Part shown: positions 23,895 to 35,384 of the stretch, piece by piece
How the letters are laid out: every line of letters starts with the position of its first letter
How positions within the stretch are numbered: position 1 is the stretch's first letter
NCBI RefSeq assembly: GCF_963576675.1
Contig: NC_088910.1
Span: forward strand, 29,142,531-29,206,530
Length of the DNA stretch: 64,000 bases
Source: Euphorbia lathyris
Taxonomy: Eukaryota; Streptophyta; Magnoliopsida; Malpighiales; Euphorbiaceae
Direction: 5' to 3'
Notes under the pieces: generated by a model
What the model was told of the DNA's origin: nothing
The model's input: the letters and a program-made list of their open reading frames with translations, nothing else
Database searches by the model: none
Position numbers and translations under genes: made by a program

Positions 23895-24935
23895 AGCCCC
23901 GTTTGGTACGCTGTAATGGGCGTTGTAATGGAATGACCATTACAATGGAGGCTCATTACTATGTATGGTTAGTCATAACATTTTTATCATAATGGAATCA
24001 CCATTACATCATTCAATTTTTTTCACAAATTTATGTAATAGGCATTACAAACAAAATAGACATGAATCCTCATTATGATTAGCTCTTGTATTTTTTTATT
24101 ACTAATGGCGAAATACGGAAAAAAAATGTGAAAAATGAAAAAATGTGAAACAACAAAAAAAACGAAAAAAAAAACGAAAAACATGAAAACGAGAAAAAAA
24201 TATGAAAAACACGAAAATGGTAAAACGAGAAAAAAACGTGAAAAAAATGTGAAATAAAAAAACAAAAACGAGAAAAACAAAAAAAATGAAAACAGAAATT
24301 GAGGAAAAATGAAAATGCAAAAAAACATGAAAATTGTATTTAACTAATACAAACATACGTATTGTAATGATAATTGCATTTTATATTACACATTTGATTA
24401 CATTATAACTTTAATTATAGGCTTAATGCATATATACATACTTAAACTTGGCAAGTTTTGTCTAATGACGCCCTGAAGTTTTAAAATAACCTCACACATA
24501 CCTATAGTTGGCCTTAAAAACCTATAACACACCTATCGTTGGCTTCAAAAACCTATCACACACCTATAGTTGGCTCATTCGGTCCTCCTACACACAAAAT
24601 CGTTGATCTTTCATTTTTGAAAGATGAGATGACGTACCGAACGAACTTACACGATTTTCTTTTTTTTCTGTAGCACGTATACCACCTCATCCGTTAAAAA
24701 CGAAAGATCAACGATTTTGTATATAGGAGGTTTGAATAAGCCAACTATAGGTGTGTAATAGGTTTTTAAAACCAACTATAGGTATGTTGTAGGTTTTTAA
24801 AGCCAACTATAGATATGTGATATGTTATTTTAAAAGTTCAGGATGCCAATAGACAAAAAGTGTCAAGTTTAAAGGTGTAAATATGCATTAAGCCTTGATT
24901 ATATTATATTGCATTACAACATAACAAACGGAACT
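23895..24935. mobile_element. Harbinger/Tourist-like element with A-rich core
   Basis: Terminal inverted repeats begin AGCCCCGTTTGGTACGCTG on the left and AGTTCCGTTTGTTATGTTG, read inward, on the right. Each is flanked by TTA (23892-23894 and 24936-24938), the target duplication typical of PIF/Harbinger. The 24100-24330 core is a degenerate A-rich run of GAAAAA and ACGAAAA words. No transposase is encoded. A 475-bp Mutator-like MITE is nested at 24420-24894, so the original element was about 557 bp. Confidence 0.75.
24420..24894. mobile_element. Mutator-like fold-back MITE, 475 bp, nested
   Basis: It begins GGCTTAATGCATAT and ends with the reverse complement ATGCATTAAGCC. The flanking 9-bp duplication is TTAATTATA at 24411-24419 and TTGATTATA at 24895-24903, with one mismatch. 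Each arm carries tandem copies of a unit around CCTATAGTTGGC, inverted in the other arm as GCCAACTATAGG. The whole element folds into one long hairpin. It encodes nothing. Confidence 0.88.
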
Positions 24936-25669
24936 TTAATTTTATTAAAAAAAATCATTTTTTCAACCTATTTAAGAGTTTTATGCTATGGGAACTCAAT
25001 CAACAAGAGTTTTATGCTACGAAACATATTTATTATTTCATTTTAAAAATTATTAAATTGATTAAACAATATTATATAAGACATCTCGTGTAATGCACGA
25101 GTCCTATGCTTGTTTATTCTAAATTCTGTCAAAATAATCTAATATTATTAGTTAAAAACTAGTATTGTGCCCGCGCGTTGTGCGGATGGATATTTTTTTT
25201 ATATAATATTTTAATATTTTTAAATTTTATATCATTTACATGTAGTGATATTAATTTTTTGTTTTAAAATAATTTAAATTTACAAATTGTAAATAAATTA
25301 ACATACATATCTTTATAATTGCTTGATAATAGGTTTGGGGAGTTATTGAAGTCATAATCTATTGACTATATTGACATGTTTGCAAAGGTCTTTCCTTTCC
25401 GTTCTTATATAATACATTTTTCTATATAATCTTGCAATTTTAAAATATTTAAAACAATTTGTGACGATGTTTTTTCAATCGAATTCTAGCTCTCCTCAAA
25501 ATTCTTGTTCTCATGCTTTAAAAAATCTTTGATAAATCCATGAATTTGAAATAAACATGTCTTTCTTTTTAAAATTTTATTTGATTTATATAGTAGTTTG
25601 GAGGTTTAAATATTGTGTTAATTATTACAATGAAAAATTAAATGTGTTATAAATTTTTTTAGTTCTACT

Positions 25670-26140
25670 GGTTTTAATGTTATTTATTAAAGTTAAATAA
25701 ATGAAATTTGAATGAATCCTTGCATATTTTTTATCGTTACATAATTTGTTATCGTTGAATATTTTGTAAATTATTTTATTATATCTATTTTATTATATCT
25801 ATTAAATATAAATATAATTTTTTTTTTCAATTAGATTGGTTTTAATGCTATTTATTAAAGTTAAATGAATGGAATTTGAATGGATCTTACATATTTTTTT
25901 TGTCAATGTGTTCTAAAAAGACTTCAGTTACATTGGTTTTAATGTTATTTATTAAAGTTAAATAAATGGAATTTGAATGGATCCTATCATATTTTTTGTC
26001 GTTATATAATTTTTGTTGTGATATTTTATAAGTTATTTTATTATATATATTAAATATAACTATAATTTTTTTCAGTAATATTGGTTTTAATGTTATTTAT
26101 TAAAGTTAAATGAATGGAATTTGAATGAATCTTTATATAT
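25670..26140. repeat. Four tandem-like copies of a 45-bp word inside the Helitron
   Basis: Copies starting at 25670, 25838, 25934 and 26083 share GGTTTTAATGTTATTTATTA followed by AAGTTAAAT and GAATTTGAATG. Spacing varies from 96 to 168 bp because of AT-rich filler. Such internal minisatellites are common in plant Helitrons. Confidence 0.9.
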
Positions 26141-26477
26141 TTTTTTTTATTGTCATATAATTTTTTTCGTTAGGATATTTTGTAAGTTATTTTGTTATAT
26201 CTATTAAATATATATTAGGTTAGATATAATATTTATAATTTTCTTTTATTTCTATCTTGACAATTAATCAAAAAGGCTTCTAAAACTCTTCTAATTAATT
26301 TCTGTAATATGGATATAGAATCCATCACTAAAAATGACAAAGAAACTTAGAATGATAATCATGACAAAACATGATTTATAATTGAAATAAATTTCATTTT
26401 AAGTATAATGTTTCAATACCTCTTTAATTATTTTCTTCAATATGTCTCCAACTTTAATAAACAACTATTGTATGAAA

Positions 26478-26658
26478 ATTTTTTCGGTCTGTTTTGTCAA
26501 ACGTTTAGCTAACGGTTTAGCTGATGCTTTTGCTCGGTTTTCCTGTTTACATGCTATTCCTTTTATTTATGATGTTATTCCGGATGTAATCTCTTCTAGT
26601 TTGTTGAACTTTTGCCTGATTGTGGCTCATTAATCTATTCCGTTTTCAAAAAAAAAAA
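26478..26658 (+). mobile_element. 5'-truncated LINE fragment nested in the Helitron
   Basis: This 181-bp insertion ends in a poly(A) run (26648-26660) and is flanked by a perfect 15-bp target duplication, AACTATTGTATGAAA, at 26463-26477 and 26659-26673. Its frame reads the end of a LINE RNase H domain (VKRLANGLADAFARFSCLHA), followed by the usual C-terminal tail. Both the direction and the tail show a plus-strand LINE. Confidence 0.9.
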
Positions 26659-27249
26659 AACTATTGTATGAAATTTTATATCTGTTCATACAAAAATGCA
26701 TAAAAATAAAAATAAAAATTCAATCCATATGAGTTAGATAAACCCGAATTAAAAAAATTATAAGATTAAGAACAAAACTAATACATAATCAAAATTAAAG
26801 GATGTCTTTGATTTTCGGTGGCCAATAAATATGATGATGGAATACTATATATCATGCTTTATATATAGGTTTATTTGTGACTTTTGGATTTTTTTCGCTT
26901 AGTGTTTTTTCATCTTCTTGTAACTCATACTTTCTTTTATTACTTTAATTAATGGACTAATAATTGATAATAAGTAATGTGTTGATATCATACTTATGAT
27001 ATAGAGATAATAAAAGCTCATTAACTCATTTATTTTATTTTTTAAAAAATAAAACTCATTTATTCTTTTTACTCCTACGATACGATGCCAACTAAGCCAA
27101 AAAGACTCTAAAACACTTTTTGTAAATTCTCTCTGCTTTCGCTATTATATATAATATAGATACCATTTACATGCGTTAATTTTTACATTATTTTATTGTT
27201 TTAAGAAATCTTCTATCAATCAACTCATCGTCAATAACAAATTAAGTAT

Positions 27250-27480
27250 CTATTTGGTTAATATAATTAATTTGATTCAAAATTAAGTTTGGTATTAATC
27301 CGGCCTTTGAGATTAAATTAGATGAAAATGACATGTGTTATATGATAAAGTGACACATTAAATAACTAATAATTACACATTGACATAATGTGATTTTGAA
27401 TTAATTTAATCTCAAGTCTCACATTAAAGGATGAAATTAATACTGAAACCAACTTAAAGGGTAAAATTCGTTCTTAATTC
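27250..27480. repeat. Degenerate fold-back repeat
   Basis: Two arms around 27285-27330 and 27400-27470 are inverted relative to each other (GTATTAATCCGGCCTTTGAG against CATTAAAGGATGAAATTAAT and GAGATTAAATTA). This looks like an old MITE. Exact ends and a target duplication were not resolved. Confidence 0.5.
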
Positions 27481-27497
27481 AGAAAAGAAAAAAAAAA

Positions 27498-27976
27498 GGC
27501 TTAATATATCATTTGCCCTGAACTTGTATAAAAAGTTTGATTTGATTGATTCCCTGAACGTTTAAAGTGTCTTGATAGCCCCCTGAACTTGCATAAAATG
27601 TTCAATTAGTCCTCTGAACTTGCGTAAAATGTAATCAATTGATTACTCGATAGCAAAAAAAAGTAAGTTAAGTGCGGAAGATGTTTTCCATGCATCTTAA
27701 AAAAAGTAAAATGACCAAAATCGGGGTATACGGTTTTAATATTGGAGAAGACAGGTTTTATAATTGTGCAAGTAATAACTTCATTTTTAATTTATTTTGA
27801 ATTATGTAATAACATTCTAAGAAGCGTGGAATATATCTTCCGCATTTTTAATTTTTGCAATTAAGTGATCAATTGATTATATTTTACGAAATTGAGGGGG
27901 CTAACTGAACATTTTATGTAAATTCATGGGATTATTAGGACATTTTAAAAGTTGAGGGGTCAATCCACCTTAAGCC
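27498..27976. mobile_element. Mutator-like fold-back MITE, 479 bp
   Basis: It begins GGCTTAATATATCATTTG and ends CCTTAAGCC. The arms repeat a unit around CCCTGAACTTG three times on the left, with inverted relatives on the right (GTTGAGGGG). The flanks are A-rich (AAAAAAAAA and AACAAAAAA), consistent with a 9-bp duplication but not informative. It is related to the elements at 24420, 36380 and 62893. Confidence 0.75.
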
Positions 27977-29251
27977 AACAAAAAAAATTCTTTTTTTATC
28001 AACCATATCAGGTAACGCGGTTAAAAAGTTCAGTGAAGGGCAGGAAAGATTTTTTAGCTTTTTATTTTATTTTAGTTTATGTTAAAAGATTTGCTTTTGG
28101 CTTTAAAATTTTTGTTGGTGTCATCAATGAATTTATAATGTATATCGGTAGATTCGGTGGATTTCATTATGACAAAAAGGACATTCTAAAGTCATCATTT
28201 TATTGTTCAACAAAATTAATTATGTGATTAACTAATTAAAATGCAATTCCTAAATTTCTAATATCTAAACTAGGTTGATATAGTCTATGAGTACAACGGT
28301 AGGATTTATTCTTAAAAAAAATTAGGTCCAAAGGTCAATTTAGTACCTAACTAAAAGTCAATTGAGAAGTGTTGTTAGAATAATATTATTAATTAATATA
28401 GGACTCATAAATTTAGATTTGGTGACATTAAGGACTAATTTAATACAGTTGAAAGTTTCAGTCGAATTTTTTTTTTTTTTTTTTTGTTTAATATGTGTGA
28501 GGTGGTTTTTGAATAAAAATATTATGATACGACATATTTATAAACTTTAAACTAATAACATAATATTTTTTTGTTCTTATTATGTATTAATAAAGTGTTA
28601 TGAAGTTTAAATTTTAAATAAAAGAAAAATATAAAAATAAACTTTGTAATTTGATTGATTTGTAAAAAATAATCGAATGGCTTATAATTTTGTAAATAAG
28701 AGTCTAAAATTATATAAAGTCACATTTTATATATATATATATGGTAATTTATAAAATTAGTTTTTTTAATTGTTTCAAATCGTTTTTTTAAAGTAAATAG
28801 TTACAACATCAGTTTTTTTTTTTTTTTTTTTTTTTTACTGAAGGTCAATAAAGAATTATTCAAATAGTTATATATAGATAAGAATAGGGATGGAAAATAT
28901 TTTGTTGCTTAAACCGAAAGGAGACGAGACTAGTGATTACTATATCTTATTGGTTTGAGTGGCATCTATCAAGTATAAGTTAGTCTTCAAAATTCCATGT
29001 AGGAAGAATATAAAATTACTTATAAGTTGGACTACTTTTTTTTTATTTAAATATAATTTTGTTATTTTCACGTTTTATCTATGATCTATAAAAATAAGTG
29101 TGGTAAAAGATAACACTCAAATGGGCAAGCATTAACCTTTACGCAATATGATACAAATAATCTTTAATACCATTTCTCATTTTAAAACTAATACTAAAAA
29201 GAATCATCACTTCATAAGATTACTCCAAAAGAAGATAAATAAACTCGGATA
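27977..29251. other. AT-rich spacer, nothing recognised
   Basis: Low-complexity AT-rich DNA with several A or T runs. The open frames here are short and biased, with no domain or codon pattern. No gene is supported. Confidence 0.6.
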
Positions 29252-29259
29252 CTTTCTAA

Positions 29260-30252
29260 TGGGGTGCAAAAAAAAAAAAAAATCCGTAAAATCGAAAAAC
29301 CAAAAAACTAAAAAACCAAACCGAAATCGATGGACTAGTGTACGGTTTTTAATTTTAAAAATAGTGGTTAATTGTTACGGTTACAGTTTTTGTATTTAAA
29401 AAAACCGCGGTTAACCGAAACCGACCGAATATCAATTAAATATTAAAAACATCTAAAATATATATTTATTTGTATATAATTGGATATTATCCCACTTAGA
29501 ATAAATACAAGGTCAATAACAAAAAAATTAATAAGAAACACTGATTATTTTCAATGAAAGGCTTAACTCATACTACCAATTTGTCAAAAATTAGATAATT
29601 AGTGAAATTAATATAACTGAATAAGGCTTAGTTGGTAAAATACGAAGAATAATAATTCTAATCCAAAAAAATAAACACAGTAATATGATATTGTAAAGAA
29701 TTGTCGTAAGGGGAAAATCCAGGGCATGTTTGGTTTACCTATTGTTTGTTATTCTAGTTTTCTATTTCTTGTTGTTGGAAAAGCACAGATTTTCCGCTTT
29801 TGGAAAAACAAAGATTTTCTCCTTTTAGAAAAAACTACTTTTCAAGTATAAAGACAAATAGTAGTTCCCTAACCAAACACTTAAAACTCTCATTTTTAAT
29901 ATGAAAATGCAAACATAAGATGAAAATGGAGTAAACAAAAAATTCTCGCAGTGTCCAATCCATAGTCTATAGTCCACATAGACACAATGCACACACATCT
30001 TCTTCCTCTCTGATGTTAATCTTTTCAACTCGTCATTGACCCACCATTCCGCTCATAAAAATTAGAATTCTGTTATTATTTTTATTTTTATTTACTAATG
30101 GTTAGAAACCGAAATAAAAAGTTAACCGACCGATTAGTGGTTAACCGAATTTAGTGGACTAATGTGCGGTTAGCATTTTTAAAAAACTGATTAAATGGTT
30201 AACCAACCGAATTAACTTTAATGGACTGGTCAACCGATCACGTGCACTCCTA
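29260..30252. mobile_element. hAT-like non-autonomous element, 993 bp
   Basis: The ends are TGGGGTGCA on the left and, read inward from the right, TAGGAGTGCA. The flanking 8-bp words CTTTCTAA (29252-29259) and CTTTTTTA (30253-30260) match at six positions, as expected for a decayed hAT duplication. Subterminal regions on both sides are full of AACCGA, AACCGAAACCGA and GGTTAACC words, the style of hAT subterminal binding arrays. No transposase is encoded. Confidence 0.65.
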
Positions 30253-30260
30253 CTTTTTTA

Positions 30261-31268
30261 TATCAATTTTTAGAATTCCATAAAAGAACGATGTGGTATA
30301 AGACCCTCCAAGTATCCTAATAAGGTATCATTTAAAAATTAATTATTGTTAACAGTCTCTAGTCAGTGAAATCATTAGTTAAATTTGTATAACTTTTTCC
30401 TATAATATTTAAAATACTTTCGTCTGGGAAAAAAAAATTAGAATTAATTCTATAACATCAAGTAACTTTAAAATTATTAATTGGTAATCACTTATTTCTG
30501 TTTTCAAAATTAGAGCCTATTTCTAAAACTACACGGTGCAAAATGAAAATGTCATAATCAATCTTTATTCTTAAAACCAAACGTACATGTTCTAATCAAT
30601 CTTTATTATCAAAATAGCTTCAAATGGAATTTTAAATATCTAGCTTCACTATGAAATTGTTAATATGTCAATGAAATGGACAATATTTGACATTGACATA
30701 TCAACCCAAATACACTCAGTTTTAATATCTAAAAATTTAGCAAAATTTACATATACATTCACTTTTGAAAAAAGTAATGATTTTGAATTATATCAAATCA
30801 GTAAAATCAAAATTTTAATATATTTTAAGAATTAGAATTTATAAATTAGAAATTTTTTAGGATTTATGATTTATAAATTGAAAACTAGAAAATAGTGTAA
30901 AATCACACTTTATTTACAATAAATAGAAAATAATAAGTTTGATAATATAATTTAGTTATAATTTTTCACTTAATTATGATATTCATGTATTTGACCCAAA
31001 AATCTATTAAATTTAGACTAGTTTAACAAATATTAGCAACTTCAAAACCAAATTGACATTTAAATTTTGATTTGAATTAAACTGATATTATCTACAATTT
31101 GAAAATGTTCGGAATTTTTTTTGGTACCGCTTACAAGCAAGCTTCGACCAGAATTGAAAATTTAAATGAAGTGAATCAAATTTTGATAATCTTAGTTCAG
31201 TTATTTTAAAATCTAATTGTTTTTGTTAATCGAAATCAAAGCGAACACTGGATTATTTACTGCACCGT
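30261..31268. other. AT-rich spacer, nothing recognised
   Basis: No coding sequence, repeat pair or element terminus was found. Confidence 0.6.
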
Positions 31269-31278
31269 TAAATTTATT

Positions 31279-31623
31279 AGGCATTTGCCATTGTACTTGT
31301 ACCAAAATAGGCATATAGTTTTTGAGGAAGTATCAATTTAGGCTTCACATACAAAATAGCACCAATATAAACTTAACGTTTAAAAAAGAGTGCCAATTTA
31401 AACATCGATAACGGAACATGACACATTATTCATATAACGACGTTAAGTTCTGTCAATTGTACATGGAAAGAGAAATCAGAATTTAACGAGGTAATATGAA
31501 CGACGTGTCATATTTTGTTATCAAGATCTAAATTGATATATTTTTTTTAAACATTAAGCTTATTTTGTACATTGAGCTTATCAATTCCCAAAAACCTTAA
31601 ACCTATTTTGATACCTTATCCCT
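31279..31623. mobile_element. Mutator-like fold-back MITE, 345 bp
   Basis: The two arms are inverted copies (CCAAAATAGGC on the left, CCTATTTTGATACC on the right) and pair along most of their length. The flanking 10-bp words are TAAATTTATT (31269-31278) and TATATTTATT (31624-31633), nine of ten identical. There is no coding sequence. It lies about 320 bp beyond the polyadenylation signal of the HIR gene. Confidence 0.78.
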
Positions 31624-31949
31624 TATATTTATTTAAAGATAATATGTCTCTTCCATCAAAAAAAAAAAAAAAAAAATCTAAAATAGATATAGTATTTAAA
31701 TGAATTATAAACTTATATAAGTTTTTCTTCTTTATATAAGTTTTAAGAAGTAAAATATTTTGGATAATTGATTATAACCCATCCCATGGATCAATCATTT
31801 CCTGCATTTCTGGAATAGAGATCCTAAACTTAATCACTAAAATAGATATAATACAGGAGACAGCCAGTTCTCAAACATGGAATAATATCATGGAGAACAT
31901 GATAAAGAAAACATGGCTGCTTATAAAAACACATCAGAATTTAACAGAG

Positions 31950-31955
31950 TTTATT
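31950..31955 (-). terminator. Putative polyadenylation signal of the HIR gene
   Basis: AATAAA on the minus strand, 132 bp past the stop codon. The position fits a plant 3' UTR; use of the site is inferred. Confidence 0.5.
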
Positions 31956-32086
31956 ATGTACATCTTTAAATTTCTCAGTCTCAATACATCTGCCATTGCC
32001 ATATAATATTCCTCCAACTCAAGCAACGTGCGCAAAGTAAAAATTTGAAGTAGCAACCACGAAAGATACTCGCAACATGTGTAAGT

Positions 32087-34952
32087 TTAGTCAATACTAA
32101 CCTGAGCACTGGATGCTTCCATCATACCATTGCGTATCTGATCACCAATGTCTCGAACATGACCAGGGCCGTGGGGAATAAACACGGTTGTGTTGTTAGA
32201 TGAGTTGCCTAGGTCTTTTAATGTATCAAAGTATTGTGTCACCATTATCAGATCCATGACCTCCTTAGCCGTGGTTCCCTCTACCTTGTGAGAGAAATTC
32301 AAGATGTTCTCTCTCAACCCGTCTGTGATTGCCTGCCTCTGCCTGGCTACTCCTACTCCGCCAAGGTATTTGGATTCAGCCTCAGCTTCTGCCCTTTTCA
32401 CTTGGAGTATCTTCTCTGCTTCTCCTTTGTATACACTTGCAAGCTGAAGCCTTTGAGCTGGCAAATTGAATCAATATTCCATGTTTAGATTTAAAAAAAA
32501 ATGGAAATTAAACGAACTAAAATAAATTATCATATGCCAAATGTTATAATGTTCTTCGCTCAAAATCAAACTCAATAATGTAGCATTGCATATTGTTCGT
32601 CAGCTATTAAGAAAGATAGCTCCTCGCCATATACTTTATTCATAGTGCATTTACGTGAATTCTGAAAAGTGTATGTGCAGCGAGAACTGTGACATGTTTC
32701 TCGATAGAATTGATAGAGCAGCTATATCTCAGTATCTATACAGGTCATAAGTTGTCAAGCTCTACATGCAGAGATAAATTTGGGAACATACTCACATACT
32801 CCCATACAAGTAGATCATAACATATTCCCATAATCAAGATGAGCAGAACTTATTACCTGCATTGATCTCATTCATCGCCTTGCGCACAGAAGGATCAGGT
32901 ATAATATCAACCATCAGAATGTGCTCAATGCTATATCCATAAGCTCCCATCACCTGGTACATGATTGATGATTCTAATATAAGATATGAGATGCTACAAC
33001 CATCATTTTGAAAAAATAAATGTGATTTTGTCATGATATAAAAGAAAGAATGCACAAACCAGTGAAACCAAGATAAAAAATATTCTAAACAAGCAAACCC
33101 AGGAAATTATATGCTTGAAAAAGTACAAAAGAATGACAAGTATCAATGTAATGACTAATGAGATAGTATTGTAAACCTAATAATTCAAAGGAATTAGCAA
33201 AATCTAGTTAGTTCATGTTAAATTTCAGCTACAATTTCAAGCTTTACAACCATAATATGAAGTTCTTGCATCCATAATCCAACAACAATACCATATTCCT
33301 CAATCAAGCTTTGCTTTTTAATTAGCACTGTAAAATCAACGTTTAACTTATAATGCAGCATTCTTTACTCAAAATTTTGCTAGACTGTACTAGCATGTTA
33401 CTGGTCCTTATGGAACAAAAAATGTCAGAGCAAACTAGCAGCATCTTTGCTAATATCTGAAACAGAAACCAGTGCCATGCATCAAATACATAAGGATCTA
33501 TAATTTAGAAGTGAAAGCAGATGAACTGAAATTCCATTTAGTTAGCTAGCAAAAGATATTCTTCTGAAACAGAATTTCTTATTTTAGTAGCAGAAGGTAA
33601 AACATATGCCATAAGGCCATTTAAGGGATGCTGCAATCATGATTTCAAAAAAATAAAAGCAATTTTTCCATAACATGAAAGAAAGAACGCACAAACCAAC
33701 AAAACCAAGATAACAATATTCCAAACAGGCAAACTCAAGAAGCTACTGCCTCAATTATTTGCTTGAAAGTACACACGAAAGACAAGTATCAATATAACGA
33801 CTTATGAGAAAGTATTGTAACCTGATAATTCAAAAGAATTAGCAAAATCTAGTTCATGTTAATTTCAGACAGTTATCAAGCTCAGCTTTTTAAGTAGCAT
33901 TGTATAACCAATGTTCTTTAACTTATAAGTTATAATGCAGCATTCTTTGCTGAAATGTTTGCTAGAAATTATTCATGAATGGAGCATAAAATCAGAAAAA
34001 CAACAAAGCCGCAAAAAAAGTAGCATAGAGAAAAACTAGCATTATTTATGGAAGAATTAGCATGTTACTAGTCCTTATAAATTGAACCAAGAAGACTTTA
34101 AGAAAAAACACCGACTTAACGACTACCATGAAGAAATGATAAAGTATGTGATTATCATAGATGGTGGTCGTCACTAAACAAAGGACATAATTACCTTCTC
34201 CAGTTCCTCCAAAACAGCTTTGGCAACTTCACCCTTCTGCTCAAAAAGCTCATCTAAAGCCATTCTTGGAACAAGAGCTCGGACCACTTAGAGAGACAAA
34301 TAATATTGAAATTAGGTGCAATCCAAGTAAATACGGATTATTGGTGTCAGTATAAAAATTTACCATCAAACACATAAGCCTGAATTTGCTCTTGAGGGTT
34401 TGCCAACTCATAAAATGCATCATCAGCATTTTGCCTGACTACTCGATACTGAATTGAGCAAACCAATTGCACAAACACATTATCCTGCACAAGTATAACA
34501 GTTTCTCAAACTCCACAGGTAGCGAACCAATAAATATGTGATCCCAATAAATAAGGAACAAATGACAACAACTGTTCTCGATCCAAACATGCAAAGCAAA
34601 ATTAAAATTCAAGACGAATTTAAACAGAAACAACCCTAGAATTTGCAGTTGCTTAATCTTTAATGAAATTAAATTCAACTCCACACGGTGCTGTGTCAAT
34701 TCAATTCAATACCAATAATTGAGAAAAAAGACAGAAAAGAAGAAAAGAAGAAAAAACCTTGGTCTTGGTCTCGATGCGGACATCAAGGGAACTAATTCTA
34801 GTGGAGAGAACGCCGGCGAGAAACTGACCAGCGACAGGATTGTAAAACTGGAATCCAGGTTCGGCCAATTTCTCAAATCGACCCCATCTCTCAATAATAC
34901 CAACGCTGGCCTGATCGATGCATCCAAAGAAAAAACAACATGAATTGCCCAT
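32087..34952 (-). CDS. HIR: Hypersensitive-induced reaction (HIR) protein, 5 exons
   Basis: An SPFH/prohibitin-domain protein of the plasma membrane, of the family linked to the hypersensitive cell-death response and immune-receptor complexes. Exons on the minus strand are 34952-34758, 34484-34364, 34286-34195, 32953-32857 and 32457-32087. All introns are GT-AG. The joined frame gives 291 residues, the normal family length. The N-terminus MGNSCC offers Gly2 for myristoylation and Cys5/Cys6 for acylation, the usual membrane anchor. The SPFH core is complete ([20 protein letters not shown], then [53 protein letters not shown]). A coiled-coil Ala/Glu-rich segment ([20 protein letters not shown]) and the conserved end [20 protein letters not shown] follow. 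No defect is visible. Which HIR paralogue it is needs a tree; the intron-poor shadows on the other strand are not genes. Confidence 0.96.
32985..34080. repeat. Tandem segmental duplication inside HIR intron 3
   Basis: Intron 3 is 1,241 bp. About 32985-33440 and 33620-34080 are diverged direct copies with an offset near 635 bp. Shared words include GACAAGTATCAAT, AGTATTGTAA, AATTAGCAAAATCTAGTT and a GAAAGAA...GCACAAACCA block. The coding exons are not affected. The second copy has a small insertion and many substitutions, so the event is old. Confidence 0.8.
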
Positions 34953-35369
34953 CTTGATGGATCAAAAAAACTATCTCTCCGTTTATGCTGCGTGCAACGT
35001 GGAAGGGACGAGTATAGAAGAAGACAAATGAAAGGAAGGAAAGGAACAGACGCGGCAGGGCCGCCTCCGCAAATTGCATGATGACCTCCTGACCTCGTCA
35101 ACGACGTCGGCATGGACACCTCCATCGGTTAAATTACAAAATAGGCTCAACTTTGTGATGGGCTTACTCCTAACAGATGAACTCCGATAAACTCATCAAA
35201 AGCCTCAATTGCGGATCCAGGCGTTCTACAATCAATTTGATTTCATAAGCCCCTTTTAGATTAGTAAAAGATACAAAATAAGTGCCAATAGTATGATTGG
35301 TGTTACTTTTGACTATACTTATTTGTGGGTTGGGATTGGTCGATTAATAATCTCATTTTAGGTTATTCC
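34953..35369 (-). promoter_or_regulatory. HIR 5' UTR and short proximal promoter
   Basis: Only about 430 bp separate the HIR start codon from a LINE insertion. The first 170 bp upstream of the ATG are GC-richer and CT-rich, as in a plant 5' UTR. A W-box core TTGAC (with a following G) is on the minus strand at 35101-35097, a WRKY site type often found near defence genes. An upstream ATG at 35125 opens an out-of-frame ORF that overlaps the main start. No clear TATA box was found, so the transcription start is unknown. Confidence 0.4.
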
Positions 35370-35384
35370 AAACTATATTCATAT

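Larger units (their letters stand above)
25159..27160 (-). mobile_element. Non-autonomous Helitron, about 2.0 kb
   Basis: On the minus strand the element begins TCTATATTATATATAATAG at 27160 and ends CTAG at 25159. The 3' end is preceded by a short hairpin CCGC...GCGG (25171-25185), eight bases from CTAG. The flanking host bases are A and T, the expected AT insertion site of Helitrons. No Rep/helicase protein is encoded, so it would depend on another copy. It contains a four-unit minisatellite and a small LINE insertion. Confidence 0.85.

Noticed and set aside
24023..24356. Phe-rich open frames of 84-101 codons on the minus strand
   Set aside because: They come from the A-rich core of the Harbinger-like element and are pure low complexity.
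25670..26140. Regular repeats that might suggest a CRISPR-like array
   Set aside because: Spacing is irregular, spacers are AT-rich and related, and the context is a plant Helitron.
27952..28227. A 91-codon plus-strand open frame
   Set aside because: It starts within the MITE arm and runs into AT-rich spacer; no likeness to a protein family.
29625..29680. tRNA-like sequence with a box A-like GGCTTAGTTGGTAAA
   Set aside because: No cloverleaf could be drawn, and the box B-like part (TAATTCTAATCC) is poor; at best a SINE fragment inside the hAT-like element.
34706..35125. A 139-codon frame overlapping HIR exon 1
   Set aside because: Not a separate protein; treated only as a possible upstream ORF of HIR.
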